46,515 nucleotides of DNA from Gammaproteobacteria bacterium (GCA_028293725.1 JAQGOE010000299.1:1-46515); one strand, 5' to 3'; numbered from the stretch's first letter, positions 8,491 through 17,236 are shown. Made by a program: numbers and translations. Notes: generated from the sequence alone by a model not told the origin.

Positions 8491-8522
8491 CCCCCTGCAA
8501 TTAAATCTCTTTTGGTCAACAG

Positions 8523-10142
8523 CTACTGACGATGCCTCGCCACACCGGGCGACGCGGCGGGCGTCGGCGCGCGCGGCCGCTCGGCAAAGCCATCACGATA
8601 AATCCGCTCGATGAGCGCCCTGTGCGTCGGCAGATCCGCCACGGCCTGCTGCCCGATATGCCGTAGTTGTTTGAACGCCTGCTGCGCGGACGCCGACGCC
8701 GATTCCGTGTACCGCGAGCGCGCGGCATCCAGATTCGTGCGGAAGCCCATACCATACAGCACGTACTGATAGCTGAAGTACGGAAACGTCTCGTGGTCCG
8801 CCACGAAATCGAAATGGGACGGCGGACGATGTCGCCAAGCCGCCAGCAGACACTGCAATTCGTCGGGAATTCCAGCGGGCAGGCGGTTATCCCGCCAGAA
8901 GGGTTCGGTGCGCTCGCTCAGGCAATAGTGCATCTTCAGGAAGTTGACGATCTTTCCAAAGCGCTTGACCATCAGGTCATTGAACAGCCGCGCGGGAGCA
9001 GCGAAATCGGTGCCCCAAGGAAAGAACTCCGCGATCATGGCCGCGGCCACCTCAATCAACATGAGGCCGGTGGATTCCAGCGGCTCGAAGAACCCCGCCG
9101 ACAGCCCGACCGCCACACAGTTCTGGATCCACTGCCGCTCGCGGTAGCCGGCCTCGAATTTCAACAACCGTACCGGCTTGTCGGCGGCAGCCGCGCCTAG
9201 GTGCGCGCGAAGTACCTGTTCCGCGCGCTCATCATCCGAGTGCGCACTGGAATACACATATCCCACGCCGCGCCGGTTATTGAGTCCGATGTCCCACGTC
9301 CAACCCGCTTCGTGCCCCGTCGCTATTGTGTAGGACGCGATCGGACTGGCCGGGCCGTCATAGGGAACCTGACAGGTGACCGCCCGATCGGTGAAGAGTG
9401 AATTGCGGCAGGATCGGAACGGCTGCCCGAGCGCCTCGCCGATCAACTTCGCCCGCAGGCCGGTACAGTCGATGTAAAGCGCACCTTTGACCACGCCGTG
9501 CGCGCGCGTCACCAACCCCGCGATGGCGCCGGACTCATCCAACTGCACCGAATCGATCGTATCGGACACATGCCGTACGCCACGCTCCTTCGCGACCGTC
9601 GCGAGAAGATTTGCGAAACGAAAAGCATCGAAGTGGTAGGCATAGTTCAAAGGACCGCGATACCCGTCTTCATGCGCCCGTTTCGGCGCCAGCGAAGCGT
9701 CGGCGACCCTCTTCTGAATCGTTACGGCATCCGCGAAATCCACGCTCCCGCCGGCATCGCCCAACAGCCAGAAGGGCAACAGTTCCATGCCATCCACCCG
9801 GTGTGGAAATTCGAACGGATGGAAGTAATGCGAGTGCGCCGTGCCCCGGGGTGTTTGTGCCCAGTCGTCGAAGCGGATGCCCTGTTTGAAGGTAGCGTTG
9901 CTCTCCCGTAAGAATCGCGCCTCGTCGATTCCCAACGTGGTCAGCGTCGTACGAATCGTTGGGAAAGTCCCCTCGCCAACGCCAATGATGCCGATGTCGG
10001 GCGACTCGATCACCGTGATCGTCGGCGCACCCTTACCTGTTTGATCGACGGCCCGGGCTCCAAGCGCTCTTTGCAGATAGCACGCCGTCAGCCAGCCCGC
10101 CGCGCCTCCGCCAGCGATCACAATATCGAGATTCGCAGCCAT
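8523..10142 (-). CDS. Flavin-dependent halogenase (tryptophan halogenase family)
   Basis: A 539-residue member of the Trp_halogenase family, which uses FADH2, O2 and halide to make HOX that halogenates an aromatic substrate. The FAD Rossmann motif IAGGGAAGW opens the protein. Candidate catalytic Lys86 lies in ATFKQGIRF, and the conserved Glu (about 353) in FFEPLESTG. The diagnostic W-x-W-x-I-P motif is present as WTWDIG (residues about 281-286), with Gly for Pro. The ATG at 10142 is chosen over an upstream in-frame GTG because GGAGAGGGG lies just before it. A flavin reductase is not visible. The gene is upstream of the GH3 gene on the same strand and divergent from the TonB receptor. Related halogenases are known beside TonB receptors in Caulobacter- and Xanthomonas-type genomes. 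The substrate is unknown and need not be tryptophan. Confidence 0.92.
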   Translation of the reverse strand: MAANLDIVIAGGGAAGWLTACYLQRALGARAVDQTGKGAPTITVIESPDIGIIGVGEGTFPTIRTTLTTLGIDEARFLRESNATFKQGIRFDDWAQTPRGTAHSHYFHPFEFPHRVDGMELLPFWLLGDAGGSVDFADAVTIQKRVADASLAPKRAHEDGYRGPLNYAYHFDAFRFANLLATVAKERGVRHVSDTIDSVQLDESGAIAGLVTRAHGVVKGALYIDCTGLRAKLIGEALGQPFRSCRNSLFTDRAVTCQVPYDGPASPIASYTIATGHEAGWTWDIGLNNRRGVGYVYSSAHSDDERAEQVLRAHLGAAAADKPVRLLKFEAGYRERQWIQNCVAVGLSAGFFEPLESTGLMLIEVAAAMIAEFFPWGTDFAAPARLFNDLMVKRFGKIVNFLKMHYCLSERTEPFWRDNRLPAGIPDELQCLLAAWRHRPPSHFDFVADHETFPYFSYQYVLYGMGFRTNLDAARSRYTESASASAQQAFKQLRHIGQQAVADLPTHRALIERIYRDGFAERPRAPTPAASPGVARHRQ

Positions 10143-10253
10143 GTCCGCCCCCTCTCCAGCCACGCCCGTACCAACGAAATAAAGAGTCCCGCGCCAGCCT
10201 CGCGCGCCGGCGGCACTCCTCCCTGGCCAGCCGAAAGTCTCTTGTCTTTGCTA

Positions 10254-10271
10254 ATTGTACTACCGTTGTCT
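10254..10271 (-). promoter_or_regulatory. Candidate halogenase promoter -10 with LacI-type operator
   Basis: On the minus strand TACAAT (10254-10259) is a near-consensus -10 about 112 bases before the halogenase start; no good -35 is present. Overlapping it is AGACAACGGTAGTA (10258-10271), which matches 6 of 8 fixed positions of the LacI-family pattern TGNNANCGNTNNCA. It shares 10 of 13 bases with the site in front of the TonB receptor. Binding by the adjacent LacI protein is inference. Confidence 0.4.
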
Positions 10272-10344
10272 TTTTGATACTTAGCATTTTTTTGGCCTAT
10301 TTTGCGTGTTCTCGCTCACATGAATTCCAGGCTACGACATCAAT

Positions 10345-10373
10345 TTGACAACGTTGCTATTGGAGTGTATTTC
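10345..10373 (+). promoter_or_regulatory. Candidate TonB-receptor promoter overlapped by LacI-type operator
   Basis: A perfect -35 TTGACA (10345-10350) is followed after 17 bases by a weak -10, TATTTC (10368-10373). TGACAACGTTGCTA (10346-10359) overlaps the -35 box. It has a perfect central palindrome CAACGTTG and matches 7 of 8 fixed positions of TGNNANCGNTNNCA. A repressor bound here would block RNA polymerase. The leader to the receptor ATG would be about 200 bases. Confidence 0.45.
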
Positions 10374-10580
10374 TCCGCAACAGAATCAGTCCGACTGTCG
10401 CGAGGGGGAGGAAGCACCGATCCGGTACGGTGCTTCCGGACATGAGTCGTCATTGCATCGCCATTTCGCTCGATCACACACCCACGCGGACGTGCGCGGC
10501 AGCGCGCGCGTTTCAAACAGCTCACCGTGAGGACCACAGCGCTTTGAATAGCTGAAATTTGACCAATGAGGGGAGGACAA

Positions 10581-13007
10581 ATGTCCAGGAAACGATTCAA
10601 ACCGGGCAGGCGCAAGGTAGCGACCGTATTGGGAACTACTTCCGCGCTTGCGCTCAGCCAATGGGTCCAGGCAGCGGATGCGCCCAGCGACACGCTCGCC
10701 GAGGTCATCGTCACCGCCACCAAGCGCGAAACCAACGTTCAGAATACTCCAATCGCCGATACCGTCTTCAGCCAGGCAGCCCTGGACGAGAGTCGCGTCA
10801 GTGATATCACCGACCTGGCGAAGTTCGTGCCGGGTGTCGAGTACGCTCAGCAAGGCGACCAGAGCGGCACGATGATCACCATGCGTGGCATTGGTAACGA
10901 CAGCGCCTTCACCGAGCTCGACTCTCCGGAAGTCGCCACCTACGTAAACGGCGTCTACGCGCCACGTTCGCAGGGCACCTCGTCGCTGATGTATGACATG
11001 GACCGCGTGGAGGTGCTACGCGGCCCGCAGGGGACCTTGTTCGGCCACAACTCGACGGTGGGCGTCATCGACCTCTTCACCGCGAAACCCAAGCTGGACG
11101 GTGTCAGCGCCAATGCCGAAGCGTTCTTCGGCAACTACAACGCAACCGGCTTCCGCGGCATGCTCAATCTGCCGGTCACCGACACTTTGGGATTCCGCAT
11201 CGCCTACGCCATGCAGAAGCACGACGGCTACGCGGCGTTCCAGGGCATCCCGCCCGGACTAGCGACAAACCCGGCGTTCTCCCAGAACGGCAGCGCCGGC
11301 CTGAACACGAGTGTGTTCGTCACGGGCGGCACCCACTACTACGCAGAGGATCGCAAGTCCTATCGCATCAGCGGGCTGTGGGCGCCGCTCGACTCGTTCA
11401 CCTGGAACGTGTCGTTCGAGAATTATGTGGATACCGGCGGCCCGGTCGTCCCGCTGATGCAGAATCCGCGGCCGGGCGAGCCGCTCTGGTCGACTCTCGC
11501 TGAATTCCAGCCCTATAACGACCGGACGTCGAACGACATCCGCAGCAACATGAACTGGAAGATCAACAGCTACCTCGATCTCACCTACATCTACGGGAAT
11601 TCCCGCCTCGGGGGCAGCGAGCGGGAGGAAGCCGACGGCGGCCTCGTCATTCCCACTTCACCCAGCACACCGGGAAACGGGGCGGTCAGTGTCAACGATA
11701 CAGTCGGTTCCCAGTTCGACTCCTACACCAACGAGCTGCAGCTCAAATCGCAGGGGGACAACAAGGTCGACTGGATCGTGGGCCTGTACCAGTTCCGCGA
11801 GCGCAACCGGATCCGCTTCGACATCAACCAGTACAACGGGTATGCCGGCGGGCCGTTCAACTGGGCAGGCGCCTTCATCCAGCCCGACCGGTCCCAGGAA
11901 GACAAGTCCGCTTTCGGCCAAGCGGTATGGCACGTGACGGACGCCCTGCGACTGACGGCGGGCGTACGCGACTCGTTCGATGATGAGCGCGACATCGGCG
12001 GCCGCAACGTGACATTCGCCGGCTGCCCCGCTCCGTCTATCTCGAACTGCGGACCATTCACGTACGGCCTGAACCTGCAGCAGCTTTTGGCTAACAATTA
12101 CGCAGTGTCCGACAACGACGCCTACACTTCATCGCATAAAGTCACCTATCTCGGCCGTGTCGATTTCGACATCGCACCGCACATGCTCGGCTACCTCAGC
12201 GTCGGTACCGGTTATCACCCGGGCCGTGTCGAAGACGGTGGAAAGCACGACAATCCCGAGACTCTGACGAACTACGAGCTGGGCGAAAAGTCGACGCTAT
12301 TCGACGGACGCGTCACTGCGAACACGGCGCTCTACTTCGAGAACTTCAAGGGCTACCAGGTGACCTCGGTGGTCACCACACGCAACGCCGCCGGCCAGGA
12401 GCTCGCGTCACAGACAGAGCAGGTGAACGCTCAAGGCGCGAAGGGCTATGGACTCGAGTTCGAGCTGGCCGCGAAGGTCACTCCCGATGACACGGTGCAA
12501 CTCGCCTCGAGCTTTCAGCACACCTGGATGGAAAACCTGTCCACCGTGGACTCGCGTCTGTACTCATTGAACCCGGCCGATCCACTGGCTCACGTAGTCA
12601 ACATCAAGGGAAATGAGCTGCCGCACTCACCGGCGGCATCCTTGACCTTGAGCTATGACCACGACTTCGGCCTGCCGAATGGCGACGCTATCGTGTCGCA
12701 CGTCGCCACCCACTTCGAGAGCAAGAGCTGGTTGAGCTACTACAACGAGACGACGCCGATCGGCGGCGTCTCCGACTGGGATCAGCAGAAGGCCTATTCG
12801 AGGACGGAACTGGCCCTGACCTACAAGGGCATGGGCGATAAGAAGTACGAAGTCCAGGCTTACGTCCGGAATCTGGAGAACAAAAATATCAAGGCCAACG
12901 CCGTTGTCGACCAGGTCCAGAACAGCGCGGGCGTACAGGTACCGTATCCGCTGGCTGTATATCAGCCTCCGCGGACTTATGGCGTCACTTTCCGCTATCG
13001 TTTCTAA
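10581..13007 (+). CDS. TonB-dependent outer-membrane receptor
   Basis: An 808-residue outer-membrane porin-gate that imports a ligand using TonB energy. The signal peptide is long and basic (MSRKRFKPGRRK, then a hydrophobic stretch, cleavage near VQAAD). The mature start LAEVIVTATKRE is the usual entry to the plug domain, which has MRGIGND and VEVLRGPQGTLFGHNSTVG. The 22-strand barrel follows and ends in GVTFRYRF with the C-terminal Phe needed by the Bam machinery. The ATG at 10581 is chosen because GGGGAGGA lies five bases upstream; an earlier in-frame ATG overlaps that ribosome site. It faces the halogenase gene and converges on the MFS gene with one base between stops. Given GH3, LacI and MFS neighbours, a glucan- or glucoside-derived oligosaccharide ligand is the best guess. 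Confidence 0.96.
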   Translation: MSRKRFKPGRRKVATVLGTTSALALSQWVQAADAPSDTLAEVIVTATKRETNVQNTPIADTVFSQAALDESRVSDITDLAKFVPGVEYAQQGDQSGTMITMRGIGNDSAFTELDSPEVATYVNGVYAPRSQGTSSLMYDMDRVEVLRGPQGTLFGHNSTVGVIDLFTAKPKLDGVSANAEAFFGNYNATGFRGMLNLPVTDTLGFRIAYAMQKHDGYAAFQGIPPGLATNPAFSQNGSAGLNTSVFVTGGTHYYAEDRKSYRISGLWAPLDSFTWNVSFENYVDTGGPVVPLMQNPRPGEPLWSTLAEFQPYNDRTSNDIRSNMNWKINSYLDLTYIYGNSRLGGSEREEADGGLVIPTSPSTPGNGAVSVNDTVGSQFDSYTNELQLKSQGDNKVDWIVGLYQFRERNRIRFDINQYNGYAGGPFNWAGAFIQPDRSQEDKSAFGQAVWHVTDALRLTAGVRDSFDDERDIGGRNVTFAGCPAPSISNCGPFTYGLNLQQLLANNYAVSDNDAYTSSHKVTYLGRVDFDIAPHMLGYLSVGTGYHPGRVEDGGKHDNPETLTNYELGEKSTLFDGRVTANTALYFENFKGYQVTSVVTTRNAAGQELASQTEQVNAQGAKGYGLEFELAAKVTPDDTVQLASSFQHTWMENLSTVDSRLYSLNPADPLAHVVNIKGNELPHSPAASLTLSYDHDFGLPNGDAIVSHVATHFESKSWLSYYNETTPIGGVSDWDQQKAYSRTELALTYKGMGDKKYEVQAYVRNLENKNIKANAVVDQVQNSAGVQVPYPLAVYQPPRTYGVTFRYRF

Positions 13008-13008
13008 C

Positions 13009-14238
13009 TCAACGAACGCTCTTCAGCGGTGACAGAAGGGCGGCCCCCATCAAGGGGACCGCCCCCGCCACCAGAAATAACAGCGTGTAGTCGCCGCCGC
13101 TGAAGGCGAGGATCGCGGGCGCCGCGAGCGGCGCGATGACCTGTGGCAGGGTATTCGTAATGTTGAGAAGGCCAAGGTCCTTGGCCGCGTGCCGATCGCG
13201 ATCCGGCAGCACTTCCGTAACCAACGCCAGATTCACTCCTTCGTAGACCCCGTGACCCATTCCGGTCAACGCCACTCCGAACAGGAATACCGTATAGGAA
13301 TGCGCCACCGCGATCAGCCAGAGCCCCAGGCCCTGCAGAGCCGAGCCTGCCATGGCAATCGCCTTGCGCCGCCCGGTGCGGTCCGAGAGCCGCCCGGCGA
13401 TCAAACTGAACACGACCATCATTGCCGCCTGCACCAGGGTCGAGCGGAATATCAGCCGCGGTACCTGCGCCGGGTCGAAGCCGAGCGCATCGATCAGCAG
13501 AAAAGGCTGGTAGGCCTGCAAAAATACAGTCCCCGTCACGAACAGGACCCGACTCAGCCAGGCCCAGGAAAAGTCGCGGTGCGCGAGCAGGCTGGAGGGG
13601 CTCGAGGGCGTCGGTACGCCGGAAACCGTCAGCGCCGGGACCGGCGGCGGCCTGTCGGGCAGCACGAAAGCCAGCGCCAGCACACCCGCCAGGCCGATCG
13701 CGCCCGGAACGAGGAGCGCGAGAATGAGGTTGCCCGCGAGTTGCTGGACCAGGAATGTCCCGACGATCTGACCGACGGGCATACACACACCCAGAATGCC
13801 GACGACAGTGCCCCGCCGCGATGACGGAATCTGGTCCGGTACGATGGCGACCATCGCAGCCAGAACGGCGTTGTACGCGAGTTGGGCGAGACACCACCCT
13901 ACCAACAGGAGAGTGAGCGAAGAAGCGACGCCGATGAGAGCCAGCGCGGCAAACCCGCACAGTGCGCCACCTACGAGGTAGGGCCGGCGCCGGCCGAACC
14001 GCGAGCGGGTTCGATCGCTGAGCGCACCGAAGATCGGATTGCCGATGAGCGCCGCGATCGCGCCCGCGAACAGGACCACTGAGATCGGGCGAGCCGCGTC
14101 GCTGCCGGCAAGCTGGCGCACGCGCAGCGCCAGAGTGATCATCGCGGGAGTCAGCAGCGCCAGCCAGAGAGAGGCGTAGGCGAAGGCGTAGACGGCAATG
14201 AATCGGGCTGGAACCCGCTGCTGCGGAGGCGCTGGCAT
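13009..14238 (-). CDS. MFS transporter, sugar-symporter type
   Basis: A 409-residue, about 12-helix inner-membrane transporter. The cytoplasmic loop between helices 2 and 3 reads ALSDRTRSRFGRRRPYL, the motif of glycoside-pentoside-hexuronide and sucrose-type carriers. The second half has the matching AGRLSDRTGRRK. The centre of the protein is a Pro/Ser-rich loop (LPDRPPPVPALTV). The ATG at 14238 follows an AGGGGG tract; an in-frame GTG five codons upstream is possible. It is the natural inner-membrane partner of the TonB receptor: oligosaccharide enters through the receptor, GH3 trims it in the periplasm, and this carrier brings sugar into the cell. Specificity is inferred from context only. 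Confidence 0.9.
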   Translation of the reverse strand: MPAPPQQRVPARFIAVYAFAYASLWLALLTPAMITLALRVRQLAGSDAARPISVVLFAGAIAALIGNPIFGALSDRTRSRFGRRRPYLVGGALCGFAALALIGVASSLTLLLVGWCLAQLAYNAVLAAMVAIVPDQIPSSRRGTVVGILGVCMPVGQIVGTFLVQQLAGNLILALLVPGAIGLAGVLALAFVLPDRPPPVPALTVSGVPTPSSPSSLLAHRDFSWAWLSRVLFVTGTVFLQAYQPFLLIDALGFDPAQVPRLIFRSTLVQAAMMVVFSLIAGRLSDRTGRRKAIAMAGSALQGLGLWLIAVAHSYTVFLFGVALTGMGHGVYEGVNLALVTEVLPDRDRHAAKDLGLLNITNTLPQVIAPLAAPAILAFSGGDYTLLFLVAGAVPLMGAALLSPLKSVR

Positions 14239-14284
14239 GGGCCCCCTGCCCACGACGATTGATCCGCCACTCTAGCAGGGGCGA

Positions 14285-14860
14285 TTATTGCTCGTGAAAG
14301 AACCGCCACCCTATCGAAACGCGCCGGGCGATCTCGCGCAGCGCGGCTGACGTGAGCACATTCCAAGTCGGGAAACGCACGGGTGTAGCCGTGGTATTCG
14401 AGGTTTGTGGCGCACCAGACAGGCAGAGCCATCGGCCGAGACGGTGAGTGACGAGGTCTTCGGCCGCGAGCGCATCGCCGTCGTCAAAGTCAGTCGGCAG
14501 GCTGACGAGGACAATGAAGCTCGGCCGGTCCGGCGCAGCACTCCGCAACAGCTCATAGCGATCGACCTCGAGCGGGAAGACGATCTTGTTGTCGACGATG
14601 GATACCCGCCGGGAGGTGGCACGGAGCTGGAAGTCCAGACTGAAGTCTGTCAGGCGAGCGTCCGGGTCCAGCTTCTCCCGAACCTCGACCCGTACATCCA
14701 CGCCACAGCCATCGGTATGTTGAAGAATTCGCGAGCAGTCAAAAGAAGCCTGCGCACATAGGATCCGCAGATAGTCATAGCCGAGCCGCGCCTTGCCAGC
14801 GTTCTCGACCGGTGCGACGTCGGTATAGAGCGGTTGCGACTCCACTGGAGTCTGTGCCAT
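14285..14860 (-). CDS. DUF4365 domain protein
   Basis: A 191-residue soluble protein whose body matches the DUF4365 pattern: LGYDYLRILCAQASFDCSRI near the N-terminus, then DGCGVDVRVEV, then DFQLRATS, then FPLEVDRYELL, and LCLSGAP later. The D...Q-x-R arrangement recalls PD-(D/E)xK nuclease folds, in which Asp and Q-x-K form the active site. Here Lys is replaced by Arg, so activity is doubtful; the fold link is inference. No signal peptide. The gene starts 13 bases after the serpin stop on the same strand, so the two look like an operon even though the serpin is exported and this protein is cytoplasmic. DUF4365 proteins are often met near defence genes, but none is seen here. Confidence 0.8.
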   Translation of the reverse strand: MAQTPVESQPLYTDVAPVENAGKARLGYDYLRILCAQASFDCSRILQHTDGCGVDVRVEVREKLDPDARLTDFSLDFQLRATSRRVSIVDNKIVFPLEVDRYELLRSAAPDRPSFIVLVSLPTDFDDGDALAAEDLVTHRLGRWLCLSGAPQTSNTTATPVRFPTWNVLTSAALREIARRVSIGWRFFHEQ

Positions 14861-14873
14861 AGCCTGACAGTCC

Positions 14874-16175
14874 TCAGCCCGCGCCCGGGTTCATCAGGAC
14901 ACCGACGAACAGCAGGTCGCCCGTCGTATTGTCACGGATTGCATAGAAGAATGGATGATTTACCACAAGGTTGACCGGTTCCTGCATGGCCGTCGTGCCG
15001 ATTCCTACGGAAGTAGCTGCTGCCGCCACAGTACCTGTTTCGTCGACCTGTACAACAGTCTTGTGTTCCACATCCGAAATAAAGGCGCCCGGATAGATTC
15101 CGGAGAGATTGCCCTGGCCCGGCTCGAAGGCGATGCCCATGCCGAGCGTGGTCAGTGCACTCTTCAAAGAGGAGCTGAAGGACGTCGTGAAACGTGGCAA
15201 TGACAGATTGATCGTAAGGACTGTCGACATCTCACTCACCCAGGTATCAATGTCGGACGGAGTCATTGCGGCGACGAAGCCGCCGAGATCGACGCCGGTA
15301 TCAGGCAGTACGATGAGCATGCTCAGACGACCCTGCCCATATAGTAGGTTCACCGCCTGAAAGTTCGTCCCGTGAACATAGGGCAGCACCGTGGCCTGCT
15401 GCATCATCGGCGCCGACGTCTGAGTCCCGTCGGCCAGGACAAATGGCCCGGAAGCCGTCTGCGCGACCGGGAATTCGCTCGCCCATTGGCCCTTGAAATA
15501 GATCACGTTGACCAGGAGCGCGACGATCGTGGAGTAGTCCACCTGGGGCGGGGTCGGCAAAATTGCGCTGATAAAGCCGTTAGTCTGCGCGTCGACCCAG
15601 TCATTGACGTTCGTGGGCGCGCCCGCAAGATCACCGATCTCCGCGCCGTAATAGTTCTGATCGGTACTGACGAAGGCCGCGGCCACAGGGTTGGTGCTCA
15701 GATGAAACCAGAGCGAATTGGCGATGGTCAGGTCAACTTTCGGGTCCGGATTCAGCAGCGACGCCTGCAATGCGGCGTTGTCGCCGTTGAGTTGCGGCAC
15801 ACTCAGGTTGCCCAACTGGAGCGTCTGCGCCATGGCCTGTTGAGTCGTGCCGGCCGCGCCGTTATACGCAATCTGCAGGGCGATCGCCACGCTGAGCGGG
15901 GCAATCGCGGTGTTGCTGCCCGAGTTGCTCTGGATGAGCGTGTTGAGAAGGTTCAGGCCGAAAGTATTATCCGCCGTGACGATCGTGGGATCGACCGGCG
16001 AACTCGCCTCCTTGGCCTGCATGACCGCGGCCGGCGCAGCGGTGAGCGGCCCTCCCGGGTTGGTCGGCATGGCGTCGGAGCTTCCTCCAGAGCCGCCGCA
16101 ACCGGCCATCAATACGGTAACGAGCGAAAACGCGCCCAGCGCTTCAATCATGCGCTTGTGTTTGCGCTGTGACAT
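14874..16175 (-). CDS. Serpin-family protease inhibitor, lipoprotein
   Basis: A 433-residue serpin that would trap serine proteases by the suicide mechanism. The N-terminus is a lipoprotein signal (MSQRKHKRMIEALG, hydrophobic stretch, lipobox LMAGC with Cys26), so it should be membrane-anchored. Serpin landmarks are clear: NTAIAPLSVAIALQIAYNGA, NSLWF, VNVIYFKGQWASEF, LSMLIVLPD and a closing HPFFYAIRD...LLFVGVLMNP. The reactive-centre hinge, about 379-389, reads ETGTVAAAATS, with small residues from P12 to P9 as in inhibitory serpins. Counting from it places P1 around T395-A396-M397. The ATG at 16175 has GGAGGG upstream, which rules out the longer frame start. Downstream in the same direction is DUF4365. 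Serpins are patchily distributed in bacteria. Confidence 0.95.
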   Translation of the reverse strand: MSQRKHKRMIEALGAFSLVTVLMAGCGGSGGSSDAMPTNPGGPLTAAPAAVMQAKEASSPVDPTIVTADNTFGLNLLNTLIQSNSGSNTAIAPLSVAIALQIAYNGAAGTTQQAMAQTLQLGNLSVPQLNGDNAALQASLLNPDPKVDLTIANSLWFHLSTNPVAAAFVSTDQNYYGAEIGDLAGAPTNVNDWVDAQTNGFISAILPTPPQVDYSTIVALLVNVIYFKGQWASEFPVAQTASGPFVLADGTQTSAPMMQQATVLPYVHGTNFQAVNLLYGQGRLSMLIVLPDTGVDLGGFVAAMTPSDIDTWVSEMSTVLTINLSLPRFTTSFSSSLKSALTTLGMGIAFEPGQGNLSGIYPGAFISDVEHKTVVQVDETGTVAAAATSVGIGTTAMQEPVNLVVNHPFFYAIRDNTTGDLLFVGVLMNPGAG

Positions 16176-16327
16176 AGCTCCCTCCACTGACCTGCGCCAC
16201 GGCGGCCATCTTAGCCGCGGTGCTCCGTGAGAAGCTGTGGGAGATTTGTACTCGTGCGTAGCTCGCCTGCTACAAACGGCTACACCCGTGGTGCGGCGAC
16301 GCACGCCCGTTTCTGAGAACATGCACG

Positions 16328-17236
16328 ATGAGTATGGACACCGCACACCCCCGCATTCTTCTGACGGCGACCCTCGTTGCTCTCGCCCATGCCGTTCCCG
16401 CGTTAGCAGATTGTAAGGGCGAGTCCAGCGAGTGCGTGCCCGTGGGCGGCTGGAATTTCAGTCTCGCCCTCGGCGCAGGTGTCAGGACCGATCCGGTGGT
16501 CCACGAAGGTACGATTCCGCTCGTCGTGATCCCGCAGTTCAGCTACTACGGCGAGCACTTCTTCATCGACGACCTGGACGCCGGTGTCACTTTTCTGGAT
16601 AGCGACCGCACGACACTCAGCCTGATCGCCAGCCCGGGCTACGATCGGGTGTTTTTCTATCGCAGCGACCCGCAAAACATTTTCGTCACGGGTCTGGGCA
16701 ACTTCAACTCGGGTACGGGTGCCCCCGGGGCAGGCCAGGTTCCCGCCGGGAGTGCCGGTAACGGCAGCGGCCAGCCGCCCCCCGGCACAACCGGTCTGAT
16801 CACTGCCACGAAATTCCCACCACGCTCGCGGCAATGGACCTATCTCGCCGGACCCGAATGGACCTTCAAGTACGCCGGAATGACTGGACAGGTCGACGTC
16901 CTGCACGAGATCACCGGCCATAACCACGGCAACGAGGTCCGGGCGGCGCTCGGAATACCGCTCTCGCGCGTGGGCGGAGCCTGGACGGCTGACGTGGGGA
17001 TTACTTGGAAAAGTGCGGCCATCGTCAATTATTATTACGGCGCGCCCGGCATCTATGAGGCTGGAGCGGCCCTGGACCCGTTCGTGAAACTGGCGTATTC
17101 GCGACCCCTGAAGGGTAAATGGAAGATCACGGGCTTCGTCGAATGCGAGCGGCTGAGCAACGCGATCGCCGACAGTCCGATCGTCAATGAGCACTTTGTG
17201 ACCACCACGTTCGTGGGCCTGGTGTACGCGTTTTGA
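16328..17236 (+). CDS. MipA/OmpV-family outer-membrane protein
   Basis: A 302-residue protein with a signal peptide (ILLTATLVALAHAVPALA) and a beta-barrel body ending in a C-terminal aromatic (GLVYAF), typical of the MipA/OmpV family. Family features include LGAGVRTDP, VVIPQFSYYGEHFFIDDLD and FVECERLSNAIADSPIV. In E. coli MipA scaffolds MltA and PBP1B; other members are porin-like or linked to antibiotic response. An inserted Gly/Pro-rich loop, about residues 130-165, is probably an extracellular or periplasmic turn. The start has a weak ribosome site, and a second Met two codons on is equally possible. First gene of a four-gene plus-strand operon; divergent from the serpin with about 150 bases between. 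Confidence 0.88.
   Translation: MSMDTAHPRILLTATLVALAHAVPALADCKGESSECVPVGGWNFSLALGAGVRTDPVVHEGTIPLVVIPQFSYYGEHFFIDDLDAGVTFLDSDRTTLSLIASPGYDRVFFYRSDPQNIFVTGLGNFNSGTGAPGAGQVPAGSAGNGSGQPPPGTTGLITATKFPPRSRQWTYLAGPEWTFKYAGMTGQVDVLHEITGHNHGNEVRAALGIPLSRVGGAWTADVGITWKSAAIVNYYYGAPGIYEAGAALDPFVKLAYSRPLKGKWKITGFVECERLSNAIADSPIVNEHFVTTTFVGLVYAF

Larger units (their letters stand above)
10143..10580. other. Divergent intergenic region between halogenase and TonB-receptor genes
   Basis: The 438 bases contain no convincing gene. The half nearest the halogenase (10245-10345) is distinctly AT-richer than its surroundings and holds the candidate halogenase -10 and one operator-like site. A second operator-like site and a TTGACA box point towards the receptor. 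From 10375 to 10580 there is a leader of roughly 200 bases for the receptor mRNA with no hairpin I can defend. Minus-strand frames crossing this region are antisense to the receptor gene and lack support. Confidence 0.7.

Noticed and set aside
10386..10853. 155-codon minus-strand frame across the TonB-receptor leader
   Set aside because: Mostly antisense to the receptor signal and plug; no recognisable motif.
13004..13960. 318-codon minus-strand frame overlapping the MFS gene
   Set aside because: Alternative frame of the MFS gene; Gly/Arg-rich with no membrane segments.
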